DNA of 64,000 nucleotides from the NCBI RefSeq assembly GCF_023221595.1, contig NZ_CP096563.1, positions 3,863,501 to 3,927,500 on the forward strand, written 5' to 3'. Position numbers and translations under genes: made by a program. The notes under the pieces are model-generated. The model did not search any database, was not told the origin of the DNA, and worked only from the letters and a program-made list of their open reading frames with translations. Below are positions 44,829-54,052 of the stretch, piece after piece. Each line of letters starts with the position of its first letter. Position 1 is the stretch's first letter. Source of the DNA: Rhodococcus qingshengii JCM 15477. Lineage in GTDB: Bacteria; Actinomycetota; Actinomycetes; Mycobacteriales; Mycobacteriaceae.

Positions 44829-44842
44829 GATTATGGTGGGAT

Positions 44843-45937
44843 TCAGCTACCCACGCGCTCACCCGTAGTCGGGTCGAAGAGGTGAACGAGGCCGTCCACC
44901 CGCTCGAAGCCCAGCGTCTGGCCGTACTGCAGCTTCGATCGACCGCCGGTGCGTGCAACGAGCGAGATCGGGTCGGCTTCGGTACCAGGCACGTGTGCGT
45001 AGATGTACGACTCGTTGCCCAGTTCCTCTACCAGGTCGATCTGAGCTGCGATTCCGTCTCCGGCAGCAACCACCTGGAATTGCTCGGGCCGAATTCCCAC
45101 TGTGACCGAAGCCAGACCGGCCGCGGCGATTGCCGCCATCTGCTCGCGGTCCAGCGGAACCTCGACGTCACCGAAACGCACCCCACCCGAACTGACCGGC
45201 GCCGTTACCAAGTTCATACCTGGAGATCCGATGAAACCGGCAACAAACGCATTGGCCGGCCGATCGTAAAGTTCGGTCGGAGAAGCGAATTGTTGCAACT
45301 TGCCGCCCTTGAGCACTGCCACGCGATCACCCATCGTCATCGCTTCCACCTGATCGTGCGTGACGTAGACGGTGGTGGTTCCGAGACGACGCTGCAACGC
45401 CGCGATCTGCGTGCGGGTCTGGACGCGTAGCTTTGCGTCGAGGTTGGAGAGCGGCTCGTCCATGCAGAACACTTGCGGTTCACGAACGATAGCTCGGCCC
45501 ATGGCAACTCGCTGCCGTTGACCACCGGAAAGCTTGGCCGGTTTGCGGTCGAGATAGTCAGTCAGGTCAAGCAGTTTGGCCGCTTCGGCCACTTTCTTCT
45601 TACGCTCCTCGACGGGCACACCGCGCATCTTCAACGCGAACCCCATATTTTCGCCGACGGTTTTATTGGGGTACAGCGCGTAATTCTGGAAGACCATTGC
45701 GATGTCGCGATCCTTGGACGGGACATCGGTCATGTCCTTGCCGTTGATGGTGATCGCGCCGGAATCGATGTCCTCGAGCCCTGCCAACATGCGCAGGGCC
45801 GTGGACTTTCCGGAACCTGACGGACCGACGAGCACGATGAACTCCCTGTCGTTGATGTCGAGATCGAGTGAATCTACAGCGAGGGTCCCGGCACCTTCGT
45901 AGATGCAAGACGCTTTCTGGTACGAGATTTCAGCCAT
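44843..45937 (-). CDS. Sugar/polyol ABC transporter ATPase (MsmX/UgpC/SmoK type)
   Basis: A 364-residue ATPase that powers the importer. Walker A is GPSGSGKST (about residue 39), the signature is LSGGQRQRVAMGRAI, Walker B is VFCMDEPLSNLD, and the switch His is in VYVTHDQVEAMT. Residues 240-364 form the regulatory TOBE/OB domain typical of CUT1 sugar importers. It follows the two permease genes (27 nt gap). Confidence 0.95.
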   Translation of the reverse strand: MAEISYQKASCIYEGAGTLAVDSLDLDINDREFIVLVGPSGSGKSTALRMLAGLEDIDSGAITINGKDMTDVPSKDRDIAMVFQNYALYPNKTVGENMGFALKMRGVPVEERKKKVAEAAKLLDLTDYLDRKPAKLSGGQRQRVAMGRAIVREPQVFCMDEPLSNLDAKLRVQTRTQIAALQRRLGTTTVYVTHDQVEAMTMGDRVAVLKGGKLQQFASPTELYDRPANAFVAGFIGSPGMNLVTAPVSSGGVRFGDVEVPLDREQMAAIAAAGLASVTVGIRPEQFQVVAAGDGIAAQIDLVEELGNESYIYAHVPGTEADPISLVARTGGRSKLQYGQTLGFERVDGLVHLFDPTTGERVGS

Positions 45938-45964
45938 GACGAACTCCTGAGAGGGTGAGGAGAA

Positions 45965-46831
45965 TTATTTGATTGCACCGAAGGACAGGCCGCGCACCAG
46001 TTTGTTCTGGGCGAACCAACCGGCCAGGATGACGGGCAATGCCGCCATGGTCGCTGCCGCGGAGAGCCGAGCCCAGTACAGGCCCTCGCCGGTGATGAAC
46101 CCGACCAGGAAGACCGGAATCGTCTGTGCTTGAACAGCTGTCAGGTTGACGGCGAAGAAGAATTCGTTCCACGAGAAGATCACGCAGATCAGCGCAGTCG
46201 CAGCAATTCCGGGCGAGATCAGCGGGAGGATCACCTCGCGAACCGAGGTCCACAAACTCGCGCCGTCCATGCTGGCAGCTTCGAGAAGTTCGCCGGGGAC
46301 TTCGAGAAAGAACGAACGCATCATCCACACTGCGATCGGCAGATTCATCGATGTGTACAAGATGACCAGCGCCCAGATGTTGTCGAGCAATCCGATGTCG
46401 TTGACGATCACGTACAGCGGCACGATTGCAGCGACGACTGGGAGCATCTTGGTACTGATGAAAAAGAACAGAACGTCCTGAGTCTTGGCTACCGGGCGAA
46501 GCGACAATGCAAACGCAGCCGGAACACCCAGTAGCAGAACAAGAATCGTCGACATGGCCGTCGCAAATGCGGAGTTTGCCAGCGTCGTGCCGAGACCGGA
46601 GTCGAGGACGGCACGGAACTGTTCGAGGGTGGGAGTGAAGAACAGCTTCGGCGGATCCGTGTAGGCGTCTGCCTCGGTCTTGAACGCGGTGAGGACCATC
46701 CAGAAGACCGGGAAGAAAAACCCGAGAGCGGCGATCCACGCCACAACCGACCACGGACTGAACTTGCTGCTCTTCTTTTTCTTGACGACGGGCTTGTCCG
46801 CCGTCGCGCTTGTCGTCTCTACGGCAGTCAT
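45965..46831 (-). CDS. Polyol/sugar ABC permease, MalG type
   Basis: A 288-residue permease with six membrane helices. The cytoplasmic EAA loop that contacts the ATPase is EVPGELLEAASMDGASLWTS (about residues 190-209). The N-terminal 30 residues are charged and Lys-rich. ATG 46831 has GAGGAGG 7 nt upstream; the GTG just before overlaps the stop of the other permease. It pairs with the permease at 46831-47781. Confidence 0.94.
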   Translation of the reverse strand: MTAVETTSATADKPVVKKKKSSKFSPWSVVAWIAALGFFFPVFWMVLTAFKTEADAYTDPPKLFFTPTLEQFRAVLDSGLGTTLANSAFATAMSTILVLLLGVPAAFALSLRPVAKTQDVLFFFISTKMLPVVAAIVPLYVIVNDIGLLDNIWALVILYTSMNLPIAVWMMRSFFLEVPGELLEAASMDGASLWTSVREVILPLISPGIAATALICVIFSWNEFFFAVNLTAVQAQTIPVFLVGFITGEGLYWARLSAAATMAALPVILAGWFAQNKLVRGLSFGAIK

Positions 46832-47781
46832 CACGCCGCCTCCTCGTTGCCGGTGAAGCTCTTGAAGATCAATCGGAGCGCAAGTGTCGACACGATGATC
46901 GTCGCGATCACTGTTACGACACCCATCGCCGCAGCTTGACCTACGTCGAAGCCGAGGAACGCGCGCTGGTAGATGTAGAACGGCAGGTTCGAGCTGGCCA
47001 CGCCGGGCCCGCCCGACGTCATCATGTACACCGCGTCAAAGGTGTTCACGAGGTAGATCGCACCCAGAACTGCACCGAGTTCGATGAAGCGGCGCAGGTG
47101 CGGCAACGTCAGTTCGCGGAACATCGCAAACGGCTTGGCTCCGTCCACTCGTGCGGCTTCGAGAATGTCTCGGGGCATGGACTGCAAACCGGCCAGAATG
47201 AGCAGCATCATGAAGGGCGTCCACTGCCAGATCAGATTGATCATGACGGCGGCGAGCGGAAACTTACTGACCCAGTCGACCTGGCCGACGCCGAAAGGCT
47301 GGAGGACAAAGTTCACGATACCGAACACCGGGTCGAACATTGTTGTCTTCCACAGCAATGCGCCGGCGACGGGAGTGATGAGAAACGGCGTGATCAGCAG
47401 TGTCCGGACGATGCCCCGACCAAGGAATGCGCGGTCGAGTAGCAGCGCCAGCGCGAGTCCGAGGATCACGGAAACGATGACGGTTCCCACGATCATGATG
47501 ACCGTGTTGACCGCGACTTCCCGAAACTGACTGTCCTTGAAAACCTCTATGTAGTTGTCGAACCCGTTGAAGTGCCGCGATCCCGGCCGGACTAGGTTCC
47601 ACGACTGCGTCGAGTAGTAGAGGGTGAACAGAAACGGAATCTGGGTGACGACGATCGAGAAGATCAACGCCGGCAACAGGGGACCTCTACGACGCCAACC
47701 CTCGGCGCGGGAGATCTTCTTTTCGACACGGACCGGTGGCGCGTCGTCCACCGTAGTTCTGGGCTCGGCAACCGTAGTCAT
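46831..47781 (-). CDS. Polyol/sugar ABC permease, MalF type
   Basis: A 316-residue permease with six helices; the EAA loop is MPRDILEAARVDGAKPFAMF. The N-terminus has a 28-residue cytoplasmic extension. ATG 47781 overlaps the stop of the binding-protein gene by 4 nt and its own stop overlaps the next permease, so all are translated as a coupled set. CUT1 family architecture. Confidence 0.94.
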   Translation of the reverse strand: MTTVAEPRTTVDDAPPVRVEKKISRAEGWRRRGPLLPALIFSIVVTQIPFLFTLYYSTQSWNLVRPGSRHFNGFDNYIEVFKDSQFREVAVNTVIMIVGTVIVSVILGLALALLLDRAFLGRGIVRTLLITPFLITPVAGALLWKTTMFDPVFGIVNFVLQPFGVGQVDWVSKFPLAAVMINLIWQWTPFMMLLILAGLQSMPRDILEAARVDGAKPFAMFRELTLPHLRRFIELGAVLGAIYLVNTFDAVYMMTSGGPGVASSNLPFYIYQRAFLGFDVGQAAAMGVVTVIATIIVSTLALRLIFKSFTGNEEAA

Positions 47782-49130
47782 CGGTTCTCCTGATAGGTCT
47801 TGCCGACCACCTCGGCATACTGCTGGGATTGTTCGAGTGCTTCTTTCACGCTCTTCTGACCCGCGATGGCCGCACTGATCTGCTGGCTGACGCGAGTGCC
47901 CAGGTCCTGAAACTCAGGGATGGTGAGGAACTGGACGCCGGTGTACGGAACCGGTTGCACTGTCGGGTTTTTCGGATCTGCATTGTTGATCGATTCGAGG
48001 GTGATCGGACCGAATGCCTGTGCGGCCTCTTGATATTCCGGAATCTCGTAGGTCGATAGGCGACTTCCCGGAGGAACTCTCGACCAGCCGAGTTCGGTTC
48101 CGACCTTCTGGATGTAGTCCTTGTTCGTCATCCAGGAAATGAACTTCCAGGCGTCATCTTTGTTCTTTGCCGACTCCGGGATTCCGAGCGCCCACGTGTA
48201 GAGCCAACCAGGATCGGACTTCTCGACCTTCGGGGCCTTCGCATATCCGATGTTGCCGACTACCTTCGACGACGAAGGATCCTCGAGAACCGACACAGCC
48301 GACGTCGCGTCGTACCACATCGCCGTGTTGCCTTGCGCGAATTGTGTTGCACATTCTCCGAATCCGCTTGTGGCAGGACCCGGCTGACCGTGCTCCTTGA
48401 CCGTGTCCACGTAGAACTGAACCGCATCCTCGACCTGCGGACTGGTCAGCTGCGCATTCCAATTCTCGTCGTACCAGCGTCCACCGAAGGTGTTGATCAC
48501 TGTGTTCAGCGGTGCGAGTACCTCACCCCAGCCAGGCTTTCCGCGCAAGCAGATTCCCGCCATCTTGGCGTCCGGGTTGTCGAACTGCGCTGCCCAACCT
48601 GCGACTTCTTGCCACGTCGGGTCTTCGGGAACTGTAATCCCCGCCTGATCGAACAGATCCTTGCGGTACATCAGGAACGACGACTCCCCGTAGAAGGGGA
48701 CCGCGTACATACTGTCCTCGTACGACAGAGAAGTCTTGATCGACGGCACGAAGTCGTCCTCGTCGTAACCGGGCGTCTTGTCTGCGTACTCGGACAGGTT
48801 CGTGAGCCAACCGTTTGCGGCCCACTGAGGTGTCTCGTAGTTGCTGATCATCACGACGTCGAACTCACCGCCGCCGGTTGCCGTCGACGCCGTGATCTTG
48901 GCGCGCGCCTGGTTCTCGGAAAGGCTGACGAATTTGAGGTCGATGCCGGGGTTCTCGGCTTCGAAAGCTGGCGCCAGCTTGATGGCGTCCTGCATCTGCG
49001 AGTTCGACACCATCGCGATGGTGACTGTTCGTTCGCCGGAACCACCGAGCGCACCAGCGCCCGCACATCCCGACACCAGGAGGCAGAGCGCCGCCGCGGC
49101 AGCGCCCCACACTCGTCTTCCTGTTTTCAC
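47778..49130 (-). CDS. Polyol/sugar-binding lipoprotein of ABC importer
   Basis: A 450-residue extracellular solute-binding protein. The signal peptide ends with LCLLVSGC (lipobox, about residue 22). The mature part has the CUT1 binding-protein fold with VSLSENQARAKI, VPFYGESSFLMYRKDLFD and WALGIPESAKNKDDAWKF. Similarity in layout is to mannitol/sorbitol-binding proteins (SmoE), which fits the dehydrogenases next door. It starts 63 nt after the SorC-type regulator gene on the same strand. Confidence 0.93.
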   Translation of the reverse strand: MKTGRRVWGAAAAALCLLVSGCAGAGALGGSGERTVTIAMVSNSQMQDAIKLAPAFEAENPGIDLKFVSLSENQARAKITASTATGGGEFDVVMISNYETPQWAANGWLTNLSEYADKTPGYDEDDFVPSIKTSLSYEDSMYAVPFYGESSFLMYRKDLFDQAGITVPEDPTWQEVAGWAAQFDNPDAKMAGICLRGKPGWGEVLAPLNTVINTFGGRWYDENWNAQLTSPQVEDAVQFYVDTVKEHGQPGPATSGFGECATQFAQGNTAMWYDATSAVSVLEDPSSSKVVGNIGYAKAPKVEKSDPGWLYTWALGIPESAKNKDDAWKFISWMTNKDYIQKVGTELGWSRVPPGSRLSTYEIPEYQEAAQAFGPITLESINNADPKNPTVQPVPYTGVQFLTIPEFQDLGTRVSQQISAAIAGQKSVKEALEQSQQYAEVVGKTYQENR

Positions 49131-49193
49131 GGATTACCTTCCTTCACACTTGCGTGTCAGTCGCGCGCTCGGACAGCGAAACTCGTGAGATCG

Positions 49194-50192
49194 CTAGCCT
49201 TCGAGCAGCCACTGGGCGCACTCGACGTCGGTGACGAGTACGTTTGCCAAACCTCCGCGCAATGCGCCCAGAACGGCCTGGCGTTTGTGTGTTCCCCCCG
49301 AAATCAGAATCGTCTGATCGCAGGATTTCACTGCGTCGAGCGATACGGAGACCGTTCGCTCAGGCAGTGGCCCCTCCACTGGATTGCCGTCGACGGTGTA
49401 GAAACGGCCGCCGATTTCACCGACAGCGCCTCGACTTTCCAACTCGTCCAGCATGGTCGAGTCGACGAAGCTACCGGCAAACAAAGTCGTGGCAGTCGAG
49501 ACGGCACCAACTCCGAAAACCATGATGTCGGAATCAGTTCCGGCTTGCAGCGCCTTCGAGATCACCGAGTCGTTTCGCATCGACTCCACAGTCGCCGGGT
49601 CGGCATACAGCGGAGCGTTGAGACGAATAGGATTGGCCTGCAACTGTTGTGCACATCGGCCGATGGTGAAGTCGACACCGGTTTGGTAGTCGGTCACCGT
49701 CATGGAGCCGTCAAGTTGTACCACAGCCGAGCACTTCGCGGCCTTGTCTGGCAAAGATCCTGCTACCGCAACGGTTTCCGGACCCCAGGTAAACCCGAGA
49801 ACGCTCGACGGCTGCAGACGACGAACCAGAACTTCCGCTGCTCGTCGACCGAGTGCGTCGAAGTCCGGGTCGTCCGCATCCGAAATCGCTTCGGGGACGA
49901 TCAACACTTCGGCCAACCCGAAGTGCTTCTCCAGCTTCGATTCCAACTCCGTGTTCACCGAACCTTCGAGCTCCGGCGGTACCAAAATCTCGACCCTGAC
50001 CAAACCTTGCGTCCGCGCCCTGGCCAACAGTCGCCCGGCTGTCGGCCGCGAGACGCCCAACTTCGCTGCAATCTCCGCCTGAGTGGCACCTTCGAGGTGA
50101 TACATGGTCGCTGCCCGCAAGGCGAGCCGCACATCCTCGGAAGCGGGCAACTTCGACGTCTTGAGTCCTGTGGGCTGAGCCGACTGGTTCAC
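49194..50192 (-). CDS. SorC/DeoR-type sugar-responsive regulator
   Basis: A 332-residue SorC-family regulator. The N-terminal HTH is ATQAEIAAKLGVSRPTAGRL (about residues 33-52), followed by a sugar-phosphate-binding domain with GFTWGPETVAVAG, FGVGAVSTATTL and ISGGTHKRQAVLGAL. GTG 50192 has AAGGAG 5 nt upstream; the frame extends 18 codons further but without support. It heads the importer operon and is divergent from the polyol dehydrogenase genes; the palindrome GTGAGCA-AA-TGCTCAC in the shared promoter is its likely site. Confidence 0.93.
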   Translation of the reverse strand: MNQSAQPTGLKTSKLPASEDVRLALRAATMYHLEGATQAEIAAKLGVSRPTAGRLLARARTQGLVRVEILVPPELEGSVNTELESKLEKHFGLAEVLIVPEAISDADDPDFDALGRRAAEVLVRRLQPSSVLGFTWGPETVAVAGSLPDKAAKCSAVVQLDGSMTVTDYQTGVDFTIGRCAQQLQANPIRLNAPLYADPATVESMRNDSVISKALQAGTDSDIMVFGVGAVSTATTLFAGSFVDSTMLDELESRGAVGEIGGRFYTVDGNPVEGPLPERTVSVSLDAVKSCDQTILISGGTHKRQAVLGALRGGLANVLVTDVECAQWLLEG

Positions 50193-50230
50193 ACGGTCTC
50201 CTTGTGCATCAGGTTCAAAGTTTCTCGATC

Positions 50231-50264
50231 GTGAGCAAATGCTCACTAGATGTTCTTATGCTCA
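50231..50264. promoter_or_regulatory. SorC operator in the divergent polyol promoter
   Basis: GTGAGCA (50231-50237) and TGCTCAC (50240-50246) form a perfect palindrome with a 2-nt centre; a further TGCTCA half-site lies at 50259-50264, 19 nt on. The site is between the regulator start and the GTG of the dehydrogenase gene, so it can control both directions. Confidence 0.75.
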
Positions 50265-50283
50265 TTAAGCTAACATCTACGTT

Positions 50284-51342
50284 GTGACCCACACAACAGT
50301 TTCCGGAGAATCCGTCGATCTACCTGCGACAATTCGGGCAAATGTCCTCGTCGAGACCGGAAAGATGCAGATGGTCGAGAGACCACGACCGTCCCCGAAG
50401 GCGGGTGAAGTCCTCGTTCGCATCCATGCCGTGGGCGTGTGCGGGTCGGACGCGCACTACTTTCACGAAGGTCGCATCGGCCCTTACGTAGTCAACTCAC
50501 CGCTCGTTCTCGGACACGAAGCATCGGGACGCATCGCTGCGGTCGGTGACGGCGTCGACCCAAGACGCATCGGGCAGCGTGTCTCCATCGAGCCTCAGAA
50601 GCCCGATCCGACAAGTCCCGAATCCAAGGCAGGCAGATACAACCTCTGCCCTCATATGGAGTTCTTCGCGACGCCGCCGATCGACGGTGCGCTGACCGAC
50701 TACGTCACGATCGGTGCCGACTTCGCCCATCCCATCGCAGATTCCGTGTCCTACGAGGCAGCTGCGCTGTTCGAGCCACTTTCCGTAGGGATCGCCTCAG
50801 CCCAGAAGGCGGGGATCACTGCCGGCTCTCGGGTGTTGATCGCCGGCGCCGGCCCGGTAGGAATCGTGACGACGCAGGTGGCCAAGGCATTCGGCGCGAC
50901 GGAAGTCATCGTCTCGGACATCGACGCGGCCCGGCGTGATGTGGCACTGAAATTCGGCGCAACAACCGTCGTTGATCCACGTGAGAGCGACGTACGCTCG
51001 CTGGCCGTCGACGCATTCATCGACGCGTCGGGTGCCACGGCCGCAGTGATCGACGGGATTCACGCAGTTCGGCCCGCTGGAACCGTCGTTCTGGTCGGAA
51101 TGGGTGCCGACGAGATACCGTTGCCGGTCCCGATCATTCAGAATCGCGAACTGATGCTGACCGGAGTGTTCCGGTACGCCAACACGTGGCCGATCGCCGC
51201 CGCATTGGTCGCTGCCGGGCGCGTCGATCTGGACTCGATGGTCACAGCACGCTTTTCACTCGAACAGTCGCAAGAGGCCCTGGTGGCCGATCGCATTCTC
51301 GGCAGCATCAAAGCCGTAGTCATCGTCGCCGAAGGAGACTAG
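50284..51342 (+). CDS. Zinc-dependent polyol dehydrogenase (sorbitol/xylitol type)
   Basis: A 352-residue medium-chain dehydrogenase of the sorbitol/xylitol dehydrogenase branch. The catalytic Cys and His are in AVGVCGSDAHYF and LGHEASG, with the second-shell Glu in ALFEPLSVG; the NAD loop is VLIAGAGPVGIVTTQ followed by SDIDAARRD, which favours NAD over NADP. One Cys (YNLCPH) remains of the usual structural zinc loop, which is therefore probably absent. It oxidises an imported polyol to a ketose. GTG 50284 follows the SorC operator; the mannitol dehydrogenase gene begins 8 nt after it. Confidence 0.92.
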   Translation: MTHTTVSGESVDLPATIRANVLVETGKMQMVERPRPSPKAGEVLVRIHAVGVCGSDAHYFHEGRIGPYVVNSPLVLGHEASGRIAAVGDGVDPRRIGQRVSIEPQKPDPTSPESKAGRYNLCPHMEFFATPPIDGALTDYVTIGADFAHPIADSVSYEAAALFEPLSVGIASAQKAGITAGSRVLIAGAGPVGIVTTQVAKAFGATEVIVSDIDAARRDVALKFGATTVVDPRESDVRSLAVDAFIDASGATAAVIDGIHAVRPAGTVVLVGMGADEIPLPVPIIQNRELMLTGVFRYANTWPIAAALVAAGRVDLDSMVTARFSLEQSQEALVADRILGSIKAVVIVAEGD

Positions 51343-51349
51343 TACTTTC

Positions 51350-52822
51350 ATGGAACTCAATACGAAGACCCTGTTCGACTTCGATGCTGCACTCGAAGTG
51401 CCGAACTACGACCGGAGCAAAGTCACTACTGGCATAGTGCATTTCGGTGTCGGAGGCTTTCACCGTGCACACCAGGCCATGTACATCGATGATCTCCTGC
51501 GACGCGGTGAGGGCTTCGACTGGGGAATCTGCGGAGTGGGAGTGATGCCGTCGGACAAGCGGATGAAAGACGCTCTCCGCGCGCAGGACTGCCTCTACAC
51601 GCTGGCGCTCAAGCATTCTGACGGAACCCTCGAGGCCCGGGTCATCGGGTCGATCGTCGAGTACCTGTTCGCTCCGGAGGATCCGGAGGCGGTGATCGAA
51701 AAGATGGCATCCGAATCGACGAAAATCGTATCTCTCACCATCACCGAGGGCGGATACAACATCTCGCACACTACGGGTGAGTTCGACGCGTCCGATCCCG
51801 ATGTAATGCACGATCTCGAGCCGGGAACACTCCCCCACACCACCTTCGGTCTGATTTGTGCGGCACTCGCACTCCGTCGCGACCGGGGCCTCGCCCCGTT
51901 CACGATCATGAGTTGCGACAACATCGAAGGCAACGGATCGGTCGCCAGGACGGCAGTCGGAGCGTTCGCCGCCCTGAAGGATCCCGAACTTGCGGAGTGG
52001 ATCGACGAGAACGGCGCCTTCCCCAACTCCATGGTCGACCGGATCACACCCGTCACGACAGCCGAGGTGACCACCGAGATCGCCGAGACGTTTGGCGTGG
52101 AAGATCAGTGGCCGGTCGCGGCTGAGCCGTTCACCGCGTGGTTCCTCGAGGACGAGTTCACCTCAGGCAGGCCACCTCTGGAGAATGCCGGCGTCAATCT
52201 CGTGCCGGATGTTCGCCCGTACGAACTGATGAAACTGCGCCTTCTCAATGCCGGCCATCAAGGCATCGCGTACTTCGGCTACCTTGCCGGATACCGCCTG
52301 GTCCACGAGGCATGCCAGGACGAACTCTTGTCGGGGTTCCTGCTCGACTACATGAATCTCGAAGCGACGCCGACCCTTGACCCGGTACCCGGCGTCGACC
52401 TCGATCAGTACAAGAAGACCCTCATCGAAAGATTCTCGAACCCCCAGATCCGCGACACGATTGCACGTCTGTGTGCCGAGTCGTCCGATCGAATTCCCAA
52501 GTGGCTGTTGCCCGTCATCCGGAACCAACTCGACACCGGTGGGTCGATCAACCTGTCCACCGCAATTGTCGCTAGCTGGGCCCGCTACGCCGAGGGCACA
52601 GACGAGAACGGAGATCCCATCACCGTCGTCGATCAGCTGTCGGACACTCTGGTGCCGCTCGCCCAGAAACAGTCGAGCGACCCGTTGGCCTTCATCGGGT
52701 ACCGCCAAGTGTTCGGCGATCTCGTGGACGATCGCCGATTTGTCGCTAGCTTCCGAAAGACCCTCGACTCATTGCACTCCGTCGGAGCCAGAAGAACCCT
52801 CGAGGAGGTGCGCGGGCTCTGA
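51350..52822 (+). CDS. Mannitol dehydrogenase family protein
   Basis: A 490-residue polyol-specific long-chain dehydrogenase. The N-terminal Rossmann segment is VHFGVGGFHRAHQAMYIDDL, seen as VHFGVGGFHRAHQ and MYIDDLL, then TITEGGY, and the catalytic Lys with Asn/His in MKLRLLNAGHQGIAYFGYL. It oxidises mannitol, arabitol or a related polyol to its ketose with NAD. It is the second gene of the divergent operon. Its stop is immediately followed by the stop of the convergent DinB gene, with no base between. Confidence 0.95.
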   Translation: MELNTKTLFDFDAALEVPNYDRSKVTTGIVHFGVGGFHRAHQAMYIDDLLRRGEGFDWGICGVGVMPSDKRMKDALRAQDCLYTLALKHSDGTLEARVIGSIVEYLFAPEDPEAVIEKMASESTKIVSLTITEGGYNISHTTGEFDASDPDVMHDLEPGTLPHTTFGLICAALALRRDRGLAPFTIMSCDNIEGNGSVARTAVGAFAALKDPELAEWIDENGAFPNSMVDRITPVTTAEVTTEIAETFGVEDQWPVAAEPFTAWFLEDEFTSGRPPLENAGVNLVPDVRPYELMKLRLLNAGHQGIAYFGYLAGYRLVHEACQDELLSGFLLDYMNLEATPTLDPVPGVDLDQYKKTLIERFSNPQIRDTIARLCAESSDRIPKWLLPVIRNQLDTGGSINLSTAIVASWARYAEGTDENGDPITVVDQLSDTLVPLAQKQSSDPLAFIGYRQVFGDLVDDRRFVASFRKTLDSLHSVGARRTLEEVRGL

Positions 52823-53341
52823 CTACACCGAGACGTCGTGCAGGTGATGGATCGGATCGTGAATGAAGTAGGCCGCCAACGATTCGACGGTGAACGCCGA
52901 TCCGTCACTGCGGAGACCCCGTCGTTGGCGGCTACCCTCTGGCACGGTTTCGAAGGCATTCGCGACCTCCGCCGCGGCGTCGGACAATTCCGATGCCACC
53001 TTTGCCGGATCTTGGTCGTTGTACCGCTCGGCCTCGGCTGTTGCGTCCTGATCCCAGTTCTCGAATCGCGGATCGTCGAATTCGAGCATCTGTTCCAACC
53101 GCACCTTGAAGATCCGGAACACGTCGCGTACGTGGGCGGAATACTCCAGCGCTGACCATGTTTCGCTGTCCGGTCGCTCCGTCACATTCTCGCGCTCCAG
53201 TACCTCGGCCCACGAGACGGCATTGCTACGCACAAGATCTGGAACATCCGCGAACGCCACAGCGGACGAATCAAACCCGCACTCGGCGCATGGGCGTTCG
53301 AGGACCCAGGTCCAGTTCTTTGTATCCGGGGTGATCGGCAT
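52823..53341 (-). CDS. DinB/DUF664-like metal-binding four-helix protein
   Basis: A 172-residue protein of the DinB-like four-helix bundle superfamily. Metal-ligand candidates are His in LEYSAHVRDVF and the C-terminal FIHDPIHHLHDV; these proteins often act as mycothiol- or bacillithiol-dependent enzymes or have unknown activity. An N-terminal CAECGFD pair is also present. ATG 53341 is chosen because the folded region starts there; the frame runs far upstream without support. Tail to tail with the mannitol dehydrogenase gene. Confidence 0.85.
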   Translation of the reverse strand: MPITPDTKNWTWVLERPCAECGFDSSAVAFADVPDLVRSNAVSWAEVLERENVTERPDSETWSALEYSAHVRDVFRIFKVRLEQMLEFDDPRFENWDQDATAEAERYNDQDPAKVASELSDAAAEVANAFETVPEGSRQRRGLRSDGSAFTVESLAAYFIHDPIHHLHDVSV

Positions 53342-53390
53342 GGATCGAGAATAGTCCGCCAGGGCGGGGTCAGTCTGCTTCGATTGGCCG

Positions 53391-53681
53391 ATGAAGCGAA
53401 TCATGATCGCTATTGCGACTCCATTCGTGCTGATGCTTACTTCGTGTGGCGGGGACGTGGGCGACGCGGAACCCCACGAACTCGCCTTCACATGCGACGA
53501 CGCACATGCGTACCTCGAAGTTTTCGGGACGGTCGAGGCGGCGTTGGCCCGGCTACAGAGCCCTGGATGGAACGATGTCCCTGAACTCGTGGGTTCCGCC
53601 AGCGCCTGGGCAACGTTCACACCACAACAGCAGACTGCGATAGTCAATTCACTTCATGCGGCTTCCCGAGGTGAATGTTGA
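53391..53681 (+). CDS. Small secreted lipoprotein, unknown
   Basis: A 96-residue protein with signal peptide IMIAIATPFVLMLTSC (lipobox Cys at about residue 19). The mature part contains Cys in FTCDDAHAY and a C-terminal Cys that could pair. I do not recognise the domain. The stop overlaps the start of a possible further small ORF at 53675. Confidence 0.65.
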   Translation: MKRIMIAIATPFVLMLTSCGGDVGDAEPHELAFTCDDAHAYLEVFGTVEAALARLQSPGWNDVPELVGSASAWATFTPQQQTAIVNSLHAASRGEC

Positions 53682-53836
53682 TCCGTATTTCTGTGCCGGT
53701 ATCGGCATCTGACTCCGTCGACAAGATTTGCCGGTCGATACTCGGACCGGCCGAAGAACTGGGACCTACTCCGACCGATTCCGCGTCACCGATCGATCGA
53801 GTCTGCGATGACACGAGCGGACCGCACGACGACTGA
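53675..53836 (+). CDS. Possible small ORF coupled to the lipoprotein gene
   Basis: ATG 53675 overlaps the TGA of the preceding gene (ATGTTGA) and opens 53 codons ending TGA 53834-53836; it begins MLIRISVPVSASDSVDKICR. No motif is recognised. Overlap with the previous stop is the only support, so it could be chance. Confidence 0.3.
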   Translation: MLIRISVPVSASDSVDKICRSILGPAEELGPTPTDSASPIDRVCDDTSGPHDD

Positions 53837-54052
53837 AGAGGATTCGACGCTGAGGCGCGTGAGCGCACCCAAGAAGCCTTCGAAGCAGCGAAATCGGGAT
53901 CGTGCGACCGAGCAACGCCGGAGGCCTGATTCGCCGGTCGCACAACAGAATTACAAACGACGACATAACTACGTCATTCCGTTCGTGACAAAATACTCGT
54001 TCGTCGGCGACGGACCGATCACTTCGATTTCCTCGACGGGTCTCGTCGCCCC

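Noticed and set aside
48333..50234. Open frame of 633 codons on the plus strand
   Set aside because: Antisense to the binding-protein and SorC genes, both of which have clear domains; the composition is Arg/His-rich as expected for an antisense frame.
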